Below, piece by piece: positions 7,950 to 16,190 of a DNA stretch of 64,000 bases. The stretch lies in NCBI RefSeq assembly GCF_005222705.1, contig NZ_STGF01000012.1, positions 1-64,000 of the forward strand. Reading direction: 5' to 3'. Position numbers and translations under genes: made by a program. Every line of letters starts with the position of its first letter. Position 1 is the first letter of the stretch. This stretch comes from Paenibacillus sp. SY21-1 (GTDB taxonomy: Bacteria; Bacillota; Bacilli; Paenibacillales; Paenibacillaceae). A model generated the notes under the pieces. The model searched no databases and was not told where the DNA came from. It was given only the letters and a program-made list of their open reading frames with translations.

Positions 7950-9389
7950 CTACAGCTTTTTCTGTACCAGCGGCATCGCGCTGCTGCGAATCGTCGCCTC
8001 GAAGAAAGGCTGCTGCTCCCTGACCAGCCGCGCCCAAGCCTCAACGCAAGCCGGATCAAAGTGTCTTCCGCTCTCCCCCACAATATAGTCAAGCGCCTCC
8101 TGATGCGAGAGCGCCTGCCGGTACGAGCGCGACGACGTCAATGCGTCATACACGTCAGCGACGGCCGTTACTCTTGCAATCAGCGGTATATCCTCGCCCT
8201 TCAGGCGATCCGGATACCCCTTGCCGTTCCATTTCTCATGATGGGACCGGATGACGGCAAGCTCCTCGGGCATGAAGCCGAGCCGTTTGCACAGGTCATA
8301 GCCCGCCAGCGTGTGCCCTTCAATCAATCGCCGTTCGTCCGGCGTCAGCTTGCCCGGCTTATTCAGAATGTGATCGGGTATATTTAATTTGCCGACATCA
8401 TGGATAAGCCCGCCTTGGGCAATCGCCCTCAGCTCCTCCTTGCCAAGCCCCATTTCCTCGCCCAGCTTCAACGCATACAAGGCGACCCTGTAATTGTGGC
8501 CGGCGGTATACGCGTCTCTTGCCTCGGTTGCCATTACAAGCTCCTTGACGCTTGTCGACATGTAGGTGCGAATCCAGTCCTGCGGGTTAGCGCGGAACAT
8601 AAGCTGGATCGTCGCGGATAAAGAATGCGAGCTCGCGTATTGCCTGATGATGCCGGAGACCATAATAATAACGGAGCCAAGCAGCAAAAAGTGGTAGAGC
8701 CACCAGCTGAGCCGCCATGCCTCGCCGGTTACAATAATCAGCTGGGCAACAATCATCCAGCCTGCACTGTAGACGACGGACAGCTGCAGCGGAAAGCGCG
8801 AGGCTGTATAGGTCGCGAAATACCGGTACATCGTCCAGCTGTTCATCATGACGACAAATATGGTAAACAGCCATTTGCCCGGATTTTGCTTGACGCGAAT
8901 CATCTCTCCCAGCTCGGGAACGAGCCAGAGCACCATGCAAATGCCAAGCAGAATAAGCACCCATAGGGGAAGCAGCAGCCTCTGCCACCTTGCCAGCCAC
9001 TGGATGAACGGTTGATCGACGGAAAGCGAAGAAAGCCAGAGCCATACTACGGCCAGAACGACGCTTAGCTGAGCGGACGTGCCGGATATTGCGGAATGAC
9101 TGACCAGCAGGCCCGGCGTCGACACGCCATGCAGCACGAATATGGCCGCGAGGGACACGTAAGACAAGGCGAGAAACGTTATTTTGATATTGCGCAGCCT
9201 GATCGCCGTCATGCCTACAGCAACGGAAAGCGCCAAGGAAATCGCCGACACGAGAATGACGACGTAGAAATGATCATGCGGAGCATGCACGTACTTATCG
9301 GCCGAGGTGCCGCGAAGGAGGGCATAGCCAAGCATAGGTAAAAGCATAAAAAGCAATAAGCGCCACAAAACGATCCTGTTCGTCTGCAA
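7950..9389 (-). CDS. Membrane HD-GYP phosphodiesterase
   Basis: Seven or eight hydrophobic helices fill the first 270 residues, followed by an HD-GYP domain in the last 200. The metal-binding HD is in GLIHDVGKLNIPD, the GYP motif is in HHEKWNGKGYP, and the conserved DVYDALTSSRSYR follows. This predicts hydrolysis of c-di-GMP by a membrane-anchored sensor whose N-terminal part I cannot name. The frame has an ATG at 9437, but a TTTAAC-N17-TATGAT promoter sits only a few bases before it, leaving no room for a ribosome-binding site in the transcript. TTG at 9389 has AGGGGGA 8 nt ahead and gives a cleaner membrane-protein N-terminus. Confidence 0.9.
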   Translation of the reverse strand: MQTNRIVLWRLLLFMLLPMLGYALLRGTSADKYVHAPHDHFYVVILVSAISLALSVAVGMTAIRLRNIKITFLALSYVSLAAIFVLHGVSTPGLLVSHSAISGTSAQLSVVLAVVWLWLSSLSVDQPFIQWLARWQRLLLPLWVLILLGICMVLWLVPELGEMIRVKQNPGKWLFTIFVVMMNSWTMYRYFATYTASRFPLQLSVVYSAGWMIVAQLIIVTGEAWRLSWWLYHFLLLGSVIIMVSGIIRQYASSHSLSATIQLMFRANPQDWIRTYMSTSVKELVMATEARDAYTAGHNYRVALYALKLGEEMGLGKEELRAIAQGGLIHDVGKLNIPDHILNKPGKLTPDERRLIEGHTLAGYDLCKRLGFMPEELAVIRSHHEKWNGKGYPDRLKGEDIPLIARVTAVADVYDALTSSRSYRQALSHQEALDYIVGESGRHFDPACVEAWARLVREQQPFFEATIRSSAMPLVQKKL

Positions 9390-9445
9390 GCCTGCTTCCC
9401 CCTGTATACATAGCAAAATTGAAAACGCGTATTGCATTCTTCCTT

Positions 9446-9474
9446 ATCATACCATTCAAAACGAATGGGTTAAA
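9446..9474 (-). promoter_or_regulatory. Sigma-A-type promoter of the HD-GYP gene
   Basis: TTTAAC (9474-9469), a 17-bp spacer and TATGAT (9451-9446) on the minus strand. The spacer contains the inverted repeat CATTC/GAATG. Its position argues for the downstream TTG start. Confidence 0.45.
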
Positions 9475-9584
9475 CAGACAAGTTGTACAAAATCATTGAT
9501 GCGTTTTCAGGCTAGATTAAGGTTTTTTTCCATTTCTTTTGATATAGTATTGTAAGAATCGCAAATTTGAAGGGAGCTCATGCA

Positions 9585-10781
9585 ATGGATAACAAAGACT
9601 CGCAGTCCAAGAAGAACGCAGAGAATGAATTGGCTGCGAACGAAGAACGCTTTACGCTAGACAAGGGGGAGCACGACCAGTCGTTGTCCGGTCAAACGGC
9701 AGAGAACGACAACGAGCTTTATTCGCATGCAGACAGCGACCGCGCAGATAACGAGAGCGAAGCTTATCCGTATGAGGACGAGGAAAGAGAGGAAGCACAG
9801 CAATCCGGCTCTAATCAAGGCGGCTCCGGCGGAGCAGGCGGGACAAGCTCCGGCGGCGGCAAGGTATGGATCGCTATTTCCGCCATACTTGCGGTATTGC
9901 TTGTGGTTGTGCTGATTAAGCCTCCATTCGGCGGGGGCGGCAGCAATGAAGCCGTGGCAACCGTCAACGGCTCCGATATAAGCAAGGATCAGCTATACGA
10001 CGCGCTGGTAAAAGCCGGCGGCAAGCAAACGCTGGACCAGTTGATTACCGAGGAGCTAATCGCCCAAGAAGCTAAAGCGCAAAATGTAACGGTGACGGAC
10101 GCCGACATCGATGCGGAAATCGCCGATATCAAGAAAAACTTTAATTCGGACGCGGAATTCGACAATGCCCTCACCCAGGCGGGCTATACGCTGGAAAGCC
10201 TGAAAGAGGATTCCAAAACGAACATTTTGGTACGCAAAATTTTGGAGCCTCAAGCGAACATTACCGACGAGGCGATTTCGGAATATTTTGAGGCCAACAA
10301 GGAGTCCATGGCTACTCCGGAGCAAATCCAGGCATCCCACATCCTTGTTGCAACCAAGGAAGAAGCGGATACCATTCTGGCCGAGCTGAAGCAAGGAGCA
10401 GACTTCGCCACCATCGCCAAGGAAAAATCGACGGACCCGGGCTCCAAGGATAACGGCGGCGATCTGGGCTTCTTCGGCAAGGGAGCTATGGTAGCTGAAT
10501 TCGAGAACGCAGCTTTTGCGCTTAAAGTCAACGAAATCAGCGATGTTGTGCAAACCGAGCACGGCTTCCACATCATTAAGAAAACGGCGGAGAAAGCGGC
10601 TTATACGCCGACGCTTGAAAGCGAGAAGGAAAACATCAAGAAGCAGCTTCTGGCGACTAAGGTACAGGAGCTGTCCGCTACATGGATCACCGAGATCCAC
10701 GACAAAGCAAAAATTACAAACACGCTTGAACCTTCTCCATCCCCGTCTGCAGCTACGGAGACGGAAGAAACGGCTGAATAA
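9585..10781 (+). CDS. prsA: Membrane-anchored PrsA/SurA-like peptidyl-prolyl isomerase (parvulin)
   Basis: A 398-residue extracytoplasmic foldase. A charged cytoplasmic N-terminus (about 1-80, rich in Asp, Glu and Asn) and a Gly/Ser linker lead to one membrane helix (VWIAISAILAVLLVVVLIK, about 95-115). A SurA-type chaperone region follows (about 125-235), then a parvulin domain (about 240-340) with QIQASHILV, STDPGSKDNGGDLGFFGKG and EHGFHIIK. Unlike B. subtilis PrsA it has no lipobox, so the anchor is the internal helix. The ATG at 9585 has AAGGGAG 8 nt upstream; the TTG 18 bp earlier overlaps that site and is not used. It likely folds secreted proteins. Single gene with its own terminator. 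Confidence 0.88.
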   Translation: MDNKDSQSKKNAENELAANEERFTLDKGEHDQSLSGQTAENDNELYSHADSDRADNESEAYPYEDEEREEAQQSGSNQGGSGGAGGTSSGGGKVWIAISAILAVLLVVVLIKPPFGGGGSNEAVATVNGSDISKDQLYDALVKAGGKQTLDQLITEELIAQEAKAQNVTVTDADIDAEIADIKKNFNSDAEFDNALTQAGYTLESLKEDSKTNILVRKILEPQANITDEAISEYFEANKESMATPEQIQASHILVATKEEADTILAELKQGADFATIAKEKSTDPGSKDNGGDLGFFGKGAMVAEFENAAFALKVNEISDVVQTEHGFHIIKKTAEKAAYTPTLESEKENIKKQLLATKVQELSATWITEIHDKAKITNTLEPSPSPSAATETEETAE

Positions 10782-10809
10782 GGCGAAGCAAACACGATAC
10801 GAGCATGCG

Positions 10810-10841
10810 AGCAGCCCTTACCGGGGCTGCTTTGCCTTTTT
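10810..10841 (+). terminator. Rho-independent terminator of the parvulin gene
   Basis: AGCAGCCC and GGGCTGCT perfect 8-bp arms with a T-rich run (TTGCCTTTTT) after them, 28 bp past the stop codon. Confidence 0.8.
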
Positions 10842-10878
10842 CCATTACCCTACATAAACACAATCGGAGGATACGAGC

Positions 10879-11751
10879 ATGAGCCAATACGAAGTGAACA
10901 GCTATGAGGACATCTATACGATATACGCATTAACGGAGCAAAGCACAGACTCGCGCATTCTCGTGTGCCCGGAGCGCGGCGGCATTGTGACGAGCTGTAC
11001 GCTGCACGGCCAGGAGCTTTTTTACCTGGACAAGGCGACCTTCGAGAACAGAACGGCCAACATCAGAGGCGGAAATCCGATTCTTTTTCCGATTTGCGGC
11101 CAACTGGAGAACCAGCGCTATGAGTGGAACGGCGCGACCTATCCGATGGCCAATCATGGCGTAGCCCGTACTGCTGTGTGGGAGGTTGTCGATACGAAAA
11201 CGGAAGGTGAAGCCTCCATAACGCTTCGTCTTGCAAGCAATGAAGAAACGCTTAAATCCTACCCGTTCGCATTCGAGCTAATTTTCACCTATGCGCTGAA
11301 GGACGGCGAGCTGCATACGCGTCAGCAATATGTCAATAAAGGAGCGGATGAGGCCATGCCGTTCTATGCGGGCTTCCACCCCTACTTCGCCATCGATTCG
11401 GACAAACGCATCGCTTACGATACCGATGCCGACCGTTATCTGGATTACAACGATAATCAGATCAAGCCGTTTGAAGGCGTATTTGATCTTGAGGGGCTTG
11501 TCGAATCGGTCTGCTTGCTGGGAGCCGAGAAACGCCATATCGCGTTCCCCGTTGCGGGTGGAACACGCGTCCGCATGAGCTATGACGATATTTTCGCTTT
11601 CGTGATGCTATGGTCGGTACAGGATCGTCCGTTTATTTGCGTAGAGCCCTGGATGGGAATGACCGGGGAGCTCAACCGGCAGGAGAACTTGATTATGCTG
11701 GAGCCGGGCAAAACGCTGCATGCCAGCCTGACGATTGCCGTCGAACGATAA
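10879..11751 (+). CDS. Aldose 1-epimerase family protein
   Basis: A 290-residue galactose mutarotase-like beta-sandwich. Family motifs are GGNPILFPICGQL (about 55-67), NHGVAR with the catalytic-type His (about 93), GFHPYF with a second His (about 170) and the late Glu in CVEPWMG (about 257). Proteins of this type interconvert anomers of free hexoses or act on hexose 6-phosphates, and the sequence does not settle which. The start has GGAGG 8 nt upstream. It lies between terminators or repeats and seems monocistronic. Confidence 0.88.
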   Translation: MSQYEVNSYEDIYTIYALTEQSTDSRILVCPERGGIVTSCTLHGQELFYLDKATFENRTANIRGGNPILFPICGQLENQRYEWNGATYPMANHGVARTAVWEVVDTKTEGEASITLRLASNEETLKSYPFAFELIFTYALKDGELHTRQQYVNKGADEAMPFYAGFHPYFAIDSDKRIAYDTDADRYLDYNDNQIKPFEGVFDLEGLVESVCLLGAEKRHIAFPVAGGTRVRMSYDDIFAFVMLWSVQDRPFICVEPWMGMTGELNRQENLIMLEPGKTLHASLTIAVER

Positions 11752-11784
11752 TACCCGATTAAAGAGCGCTCACTGCACTCAGGC

Positions 11785-11848
11785 CAAGCGTAAACGGCCG
11801 ACGCCGTCATCCTGCTCTTGCGGCAAGGCTAACGTTTTGCGTTGAAAT
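11785..11848. repeat. Dispersed intergenic repeat, copy D
   Basis: Contains AAACGGCCGACGCCGTC, GCGGCAAGGCTAACGTTT and TGCGTTG. It shares these blocks with copies E (20466-20520) and F (41361-41416), which form a second subfamily. The ACGGC/GCCGT halves are self-complementary. Confidence 0.55.
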
Positions 11849-11890
11849 GGAAGCCGATTATAATTGTCAAGCTTATAAATTCTTATAGTT

Positions 11891-11975
11891 CAAGGTGAAA
11901 CGCCTATCGCCTACCTTTGGCGTCGCAGCGCGTTTCAGACCAAGAAATATAGAGTAAGTGTAGTAAAACAATATA
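11891..11975. repeat. Dispersed intergenic repeat, copy B
   Basis: Contains CAAGGTGAAACG, CCTTTGGCG, CGCAGCGCGTTTCA and AGAAATATAGAGTAAGTG. It is closest to copy C at 50669-50760, sharing the CGCAGCGCGTTTCA block and the GAAATATAGAG tail. It lies about 40 bp after copy D. Confidence 0.6.
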
Positions 11976-11992
11976 TGTTCCTGTCTTTCAAA

Positions 11993-12103
11993 AAAAACCT
12001 CCCGCCCGCTATCGTTCCCCTTTCAGCGAAAATCGGCACTGACACCTGAGTGTCAGAGCGATGTCCCTGTCAAGGAGGAAACGGTATGGGCGTGGAGGTT
12101 CTT
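11993..12103 (-). repeat. 111-bp imperfect palindrome ending in a T-run (large hairpin terminator or MITE-like element)
   Basis: The outer arms AACCTCC-CGCCC-GCTATCGTT and AACGGTAT-GGGCG-TGGAGGTT pair over about 20 bp with small bulges. An inner perfect CTGACA/TGTCAG hairpin with ATCG/CGAT shoulders sits at the centre. On the minus strand the structure is followed by eight T (11998-11991), so it can end deoC transcripts. Its size is unusual for a plain terminator. A miniature inverted-repeat element or a structured RNA are alternatives. The remaining bases of this gap hold only repeats D and B. Confidence 0.55.
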
Positions 12104-12193
12104 TGCTCTATGCTACTGCGAATATTATGCTGGCGCTCTTAATGAACGCTTACGGCTTACAGCTTCCGGCTTGCGCCAGCCGCGCAGCTGCGG

Positions 12194-12880
12194 TTAGTAG
12201 CCTTCTCCCTGGCCACCGCTTACGATCGCAATTCCGGAGCTTGCTCCAATCCGGTTAGCGCCTGCGGCAATCATCTTGAACGCCGTTTCGCGGTCGCGGA
12301 CGCCCCCGGAAGCTTTCACGCCAAGCTCGGGACCAACGGTTCTGCGCATCAAGGCGATATCCTCCTCGGTAGCTCCTCCCTTGCCGAAGCCGGTGGACGT
12401 TTTCACAAAGTCGGCCCCCGCCTGCTTGCTTATCCTGCTTGCCGTTGCCTTCTCTTCATCCGTCAGCAATCCTGTTTCCAGAATCACCTTCAGAACCGCC
12501 TTCCCTTTCACTGCTTCCGCTACAGCCGCGATATCCGCTTCCGCTCCCGCGACATCTCCCGACTTCAAGAGGCCTATGTTGAGCACCATATCGACCTCCG
12601 TCGCTCCATCCTGAAGCGCAATCTTCGCTTCAGCCGCTTTGGACGCTGCGGATGTAGCTCCTAACGGAAATCCGATCACTGTCGTTATGCCTACGCCGGA
12701 GCCTTCAAGCTCCGCCGCGGCCGTCGCCACCCAACAAGGGTTGATGCAGACGGTAGCGAAACGATATTGCTTCGCTTCCGCGCACAGTTGAATAACTTCT
12801 TGCTTTGTTGCATCAGCCTTTAATAGCGTATGGTCAATCATCGCCGCGATTTGCTCAGGCGTAATATTTAAGCTGCTCAT
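12194..12880 (-). CDS. deoC: Deoxyribose-phosphate aldolase
   Basis: A 228-residue class I aldolase that cleaves 2-deoxyribose 5-phosphate into glyceraldehyde 3-phosphate and acetaldehyde. Key motifs are [11 protein letters not shown] at the N-terminus, VDMVLNIG with the conserved Asp, VLKVILETG with an active-site Lys, DFVKTSTGF with the Schiff-base Lys, and VKASGGVRD. The start is ATG 12880, with GGAGG 9 nt upstream. It is transcribed away from punA, whose product yields the deoxyribose 1-phosphate that feeds this pathway after isomerisation, so the pair covers part of deoxynucleoside salvage. The gene downstream end runs into the 111-bp palindrome. Confidence 0.95.
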   Translation of the reverse strand: MSSLNITPEQIAAMIDHTLLKADATKQEVIQLCAEAKQYRFATVCINPCWVATAAAELEGSGVGITTVIGFPLGATSAASKAAEAKIALQDGATEVDMVLNIGLLKSGDVAGAEADIAAVAEAVKGKAVLKVILETGLLTDEEKATASRISKQAGADFVKTSTGFGKGGATEEDIALMRRTVGPELGVKASGGVRDRETAFKMIAAGANRIGASSGIAIVSGGQGEGY

Positions 12881-12937
12881 TTTTTTCCTACCTCCGCTTT
12901 CTTTCAATTCAAGCCCTTCATCAAATCAATCATGTCC

Positions 12938-12966
12938 ATTATACGAAGCTTTGCCTGAAACAACAA
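12938..12966 (-). promoter_or_regulatory. Sigma-A promoter of deoC
   Basis: TTGTTG (12966-12961), 17-bp spacer, TATAAT (12943-12938) on the minus strand, about 58 bp ahead of the deoC start. Confidence 0.6.
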
Positions 12967-12995
12967 TGATCATTCTGATTCGGTCTTCCACGCCG

Positions 12996-13025
12996 TTTAC
13001 ATTTCGCTCGACGATGCGCTATGAT
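12996..13025 (+). promoter_or_regulatory. Putative sigma-A promoter of punA
   Basis: TTTACA, 18-bp spacer, TATGAT on the plus strand. It is divergent from the deoC promoter, with about 30 bp between the two -35 boxes, so a shared regulator is possible. Confidence 0.45.
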
Positions 13026-13146
13026 GAATATGTCCAAGCAGCCGAATCGCCGGGATGCCTAATGGGCATAGCAGGCCGATCTGCTTTTGGAGCGCCCCGC
13101 TCGGCGAGCATTGCCGCCACCAGGGAATTGAAGGAGGAATATACAT

Positions 13147-13974
13147 ATGGACGATATGTTGAACAAAATAAATGAAGCTGCCGCATACATTCGCCGCCAG
13201 CTGCCTTTCCAGCCGCAAATCGGGCTCATTCTCGGCTCCGGCCTCGGAGTTATGGCTGACGAGGTCGAGGAAGCGGTCACCATTTCCTATCATGATATTC
13301 CGCATTTCCCGGTATCCACCGTCGAAGGACATTCCGGCGTGCTGGTTGCAGGGAAGCTTGAGGGCAAATACGTGCTCGTGATGAAGGGCCGCTTCCATTA
13401 CTATGAAGGGTACTCCATGAAAGAGGTCGTTTTCCCCGTTTATGTCATGAAACAGCTGGGCATTTCGTCTCTGCTCGTCACGAATGCGGCAGGCGGCATG
13501 AACCGCGACTTTGCAGCGGGCGATTTGATGCTCATTACCGACCACATCAACAATACCGGCAGCAATCCGCTCCTTGGCGCCAACATCCCAGAGCTCGGAC
13601 CGCGCTTTCCCGACATGTCGGCTGCCTACGACCGGGAGTATCGCGAGATCATCAAGCAGCAGGCCGAGAAGCTGGACATCAAGCTGCAGCAGGGCGTTTA
13701 CGTAAGCATCTCCGGACCTGCTTATTGTACTCCGGCCGAGCTTACCATGATGGCCCGCTGGGGCGCCGATGCTGTCGGAATGTCGACAGCGCCTGAAGTG
13801 ACGGCCGCCAATTACACCGGAATTCGTGTTGCAGGCATCACCTGCATTACCGATATGGCGATCGGGGACGAGCTTGAGCCGCTAACCCATGAGCAAGTCG
13901 TTCGCGTGGCCGAGCTGACCCGCCCGAAATTCATTGCGCTTGTGAAGGCCTCGGTAGCTTCGCTGCCTTGCTAA
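13147..13974 (+). CDS. punA: Purine nucleoside phosphorylase (trimeric PNP type)
   Basis: A 275-residue enzyme that splits inosine, guanosine and their deoxy forms with phosphate. The phosphate loop GLILGSGLG (about 28-36), GRFHYYEGY (about 80-88), TNAAGGMNRDFAAGDLM (about 115-131) and the base-binding MSTAPEV and TCITDMA segments match the low-molecular-mass trimeric family (PupG of Bacillus subtilis). AAGGAGG lies 8 nt before the ATG. It is divergent to deoC and ends at a strong terminator. Confidence 0.94.
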   Translation: MDDMLNKINEAAAYIRRQLPFQPQIGLILGSGLGVMADEVEEAVTISYHDIPHFPVSTVEGHSGVLVAGKLEGKYVLVMKGRFHYYEGYSMKEVVFPVYVMKQLGISSLLVTNAAGGMNRDFAAGDLMLITDHINNTGSNPLLGANIPELGPRFPDMSAAYDREYREIIKQQAEKLDIKLQQGVYVSISGPAYCTPAELTMMARWGADAVGMSTAPEVTAANYTGIRVAGITCITDMAIGDELEPLTHEQVVRVAELTRPKFIALVKASVASLPC

Positions 13975-14026
13975 GCTTAGCATCCTGCCGCCAACCCGTC
14001 TTGGGTAGCAACCGGCTAGCTTGATG

Positions 14027-14095
14027 GACTTGTGCGTTTGGGCGACAAGCCGTCGAACGTTCACGACTTGCCCAGGCGCAAGTCTCCTATTTTTT
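14027..14095 (+). terminator. Rho-independent terminator of punA
   Basis: GACTTG...GGGCGACAAG pairs with CTTGCCCAGGCGCAAGTC in a stem of about 16 bp with small interruptions. TCCTATTTTTT follows. The remaining bases of this gap up to 14300 hold only the hairpin at 14116-14152. Confidence 0.75.
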
Positions 14096-14115
14096 ACTTT
14101 TAGTCAGTTTTATCC

Positions 14116-14152
14116 AAAAAACCTCTATCCCTTCCCTGGAGAAGAGGTTTTT
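14116..14152. terminator. Second, bidirectional terminator-like hairpin
   Basis: AAAAACCTCT and AGAGGTTTTT are perfect 10-bp arms around a 17-nt loop. The flanking A and T runs make it able to act in both directions. It lies between punA and the PAS-GGDEF gene. Confidence 0.6.
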
Positions 14153-14300
14153 GCCATATACGAATGGCTGCGGGATGTTGAATATAGTCATTTCTATGCA
14201 ATTTATGGTTGTATTTTGTAGACAAATAACCTTTACTGCTCTATTCTTGTCTATAGCATAAGTTGATGTACAGACTATCACTTTAGAAGAGGTGCCAAGC

Positions 14301-15977
14301 TTGACCCCAACCCCCTTATCCAACCACGATGCAGCATGGTTTCGAGACGCTTTTCTTTATGCCCCGATCGGCATGGCACTGGTTGGGCTGGACGGCAGGT
14401 TTATGCTTGTCAACCCCTCGATATTAGCGATACTCGGCTACACGGAAGAGGAGCTGTACGCACTTTCGTACGAAGAGATCACCTACCCCGAGGATCAGGA
14501 GCAAGACAGGGCATACGTTCAACAGCTTCTGGCCGGAGAGTTAAACTCCTTTCGCATAGAGAAGCGCTACTTTCACAAGAATGGCGCGCTCATTCACTGT
14601 CTGCTTACCGTGTCGCTCGTTCACGACGAGCATGGAGCGCCGCTGCATTTCATTGCCCAGCTTGTTGATATAACCGAGTCTATTCAGAATAAGGAAGAAT
14701 TGACTGCGCTTCACAAGCGTATTGCGGAAACGCTGGAAAGCATATCCGACGGCTTCTATACAGTCGACCATGATTATAAATTCATCTATGCCAATCAGGC
14801 AGCTATACAGTTTTTCAGAAAAACAAAGGACCAGCTTATCGGCCAGAACATATGGGAGGTGTTCCCTGCGCTTAGCGAATCAACCTCCATGCAGCAGCTC
14901 GCTTACGCGTGCAGCAGCAAGCAGCCGGTCCGCTTCGAGGAATACATCGTTCCCTACAATCAATGGTTCGAGGCCAAAGCCTATCCGTCCGAATTCGGGC
15001 TGTCCGTCCATTTTCACAACATTACCGAACGCAAAAGAACGGCGGATAAGCTGCTAGAGAGCGAACAAAGCTTTCGCCTGCTGGCTGAAAACTCCAGCGA
15101 CATCATATCCAAGCACGCGATGGACGGCAAAGTAACGTATATTTCTCCTGCCTGCTTCCCGCTGCTGGGTTATGGAAGCTCTGAGCTAATCGGGAAAACA
15201 CCTTTCGATTTCTGTCATCCCGATGACCGCGAGCGCTTGCGCCTAACGATGGAAGCGAATCCGGACAAGATTGATGCGGTCGATTCCGTCAACTACCGGC
15301 TGCGCCGCAAGGACGGGACCTATCGCTGGTTCGAATCGACCGGCAACAGCGTGTTTCATGAGGAGGACCGTACGTTCACAATCGTCGCCGTGACCCGGGA
15401 CATTACTCCGCGCAAGGAAATTGAGCTCAAAATGCTCGAACAATACCAGTTGATGCATGAGCAGACGCATATCGACGAATTGACCCGCATCGCCAATCGC
15501 CGCTCCTTCGACGAGACGTGGAAGCAGGAATGGGATGACGCGCACAATCACGACATGCCCCTTACGCTCATGCTATGCGATATCGACGACTTTAAAAAAT
15601 ATAACGATCATTTCGGCCACCAGCAGGGAGACGCTTGTCTTCGCACGGTAGCCTCTACGCTGAGAGTCGCCTTGAAACGGAAAAACGATTTTGTGGCGCG
15701 TTACGGCGGGGAGGAATTTGCGGTCATTCTGCCGCAAACGGACGAGATTCGGGCGAAGTCCATGGCGAAGCTGCTCCTGGCAGCCATCCTGCAGAAACGG
15801 CTCCCCCATGCGGAAACCTCGGACAGTGAAGTGGTTACGCTCAGCATCGGAATCGCCACATGGAGACCCGAGCACAAGCTGCCTCAGGAATCTCTGTTTG
15901 CCTTGGCGGACAAAGCGCTGTACAAAGCCAAGCGCGAGGGCAAAAACCGCTATTCAACGGCGGAAATTCTCTCTTGA
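14301..15977 (+). CDS. PAS-PAS-PAS-GGDEF diguanylate cyclase
   Basis: A 558-residue soluble protein. Three PAS domains (about 10-130, 135-250 and 255-385) precede a GGDEF domain (about 395-555). The active loop is intact (RYGGEEF), and an RxxD product-inhibition site (RKND) sits five residues upstream. It is therefore the one clear c-di-GMP synthase in the window, probably with feedback control. An in-frame GTG at 14292 overlaps the Shine-Dalgarno AGAAGAGG. TTG at 14301, 8 nt after it, fits better. The ligand of the PAS domains is unknown. It is monocistronic, with a terminator at 16033. Confidence 0.92.
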   Translation: MTPTPLSNHDAAWFRDAFLYAPIGMALVGLDGRFMLVNPSILAILGYTEEELYALSYEEITYPEDQEQDRAYVQQLLAGELNSFRIEKRYFHKNGALIHCLLTVSLVHDEHGAPLHFIAQLVDITESIQNKEELTALHKRIAETLESISDGFYTVDHDYKFIYANQAAIQFFRKTKDQLIGQNIWEVFPALSESTSMQQLAYACSSKQPVRFEEYIVPYNQWFEAKAYPSEFGLSVHFHNITERKRTADKLLESEQSFRLLAENSSDIISKHAMDGKVTYISPACFPLLGYGSSELIGKTPFDFCHPDDRERLRLTMEANPDKIDAVDSVNYRLRRKDGTYRWFESTGNSVFHEEDRTFTIVAVTRDITPRKEIELKMLEQYQLMHEQTHIDELTRIANRRSFDETWKQEWDDAHNHDMPLTLMLCDIDDFKKYNDHFGHQQGDACLRTVASTLRVALKRKNDFVARYGGEEFAVILPQTDEIRAKSMAKLLLAAILQKRLPHAETSDSEVVTLSIGIATWRPEHKLPQESLFALADKALYKAKREGKNRYSTAEILS

Positions 15978-16032
15978 GGGGCTGTCCCAAACGAAGCTGC
16001 TCGATAATAGAGGGCATCACATTTTACAGCCG

Positions 16033-16079
16033 AAAAGACCACAATCCCCCATTGCGAAGCGGGTATTGTGGTCTTTTTT
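16033..16079. terminator. Bidirectional terminator between PAS-GGDEF and MFS genes
   Basis: AAAAGACCACAAT and ATTGTGGTCTTTT arms with a CCC/GGG inner stem and T6 after it. It sits between two convergent genes and can serve both. Confidence 0.85.
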
Positions 16080-16190
16080 CCGAAACAAATCAATGAGAAG
16101 CTTATGGCTCAAAACAGAAATCGGGGTTTGACAATAGCTGAGTTGAAACGCTTCTAGACAAAGGGCTCTTCCGCTACGTTCTGTTTTCGG

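Noticed and set aside
15975..15990. GAGGGGCTGTCCCAAAC, similar to ends of some insertion sequences
   Set aside because: No matching inverted end or transposase fragment is found nearby.
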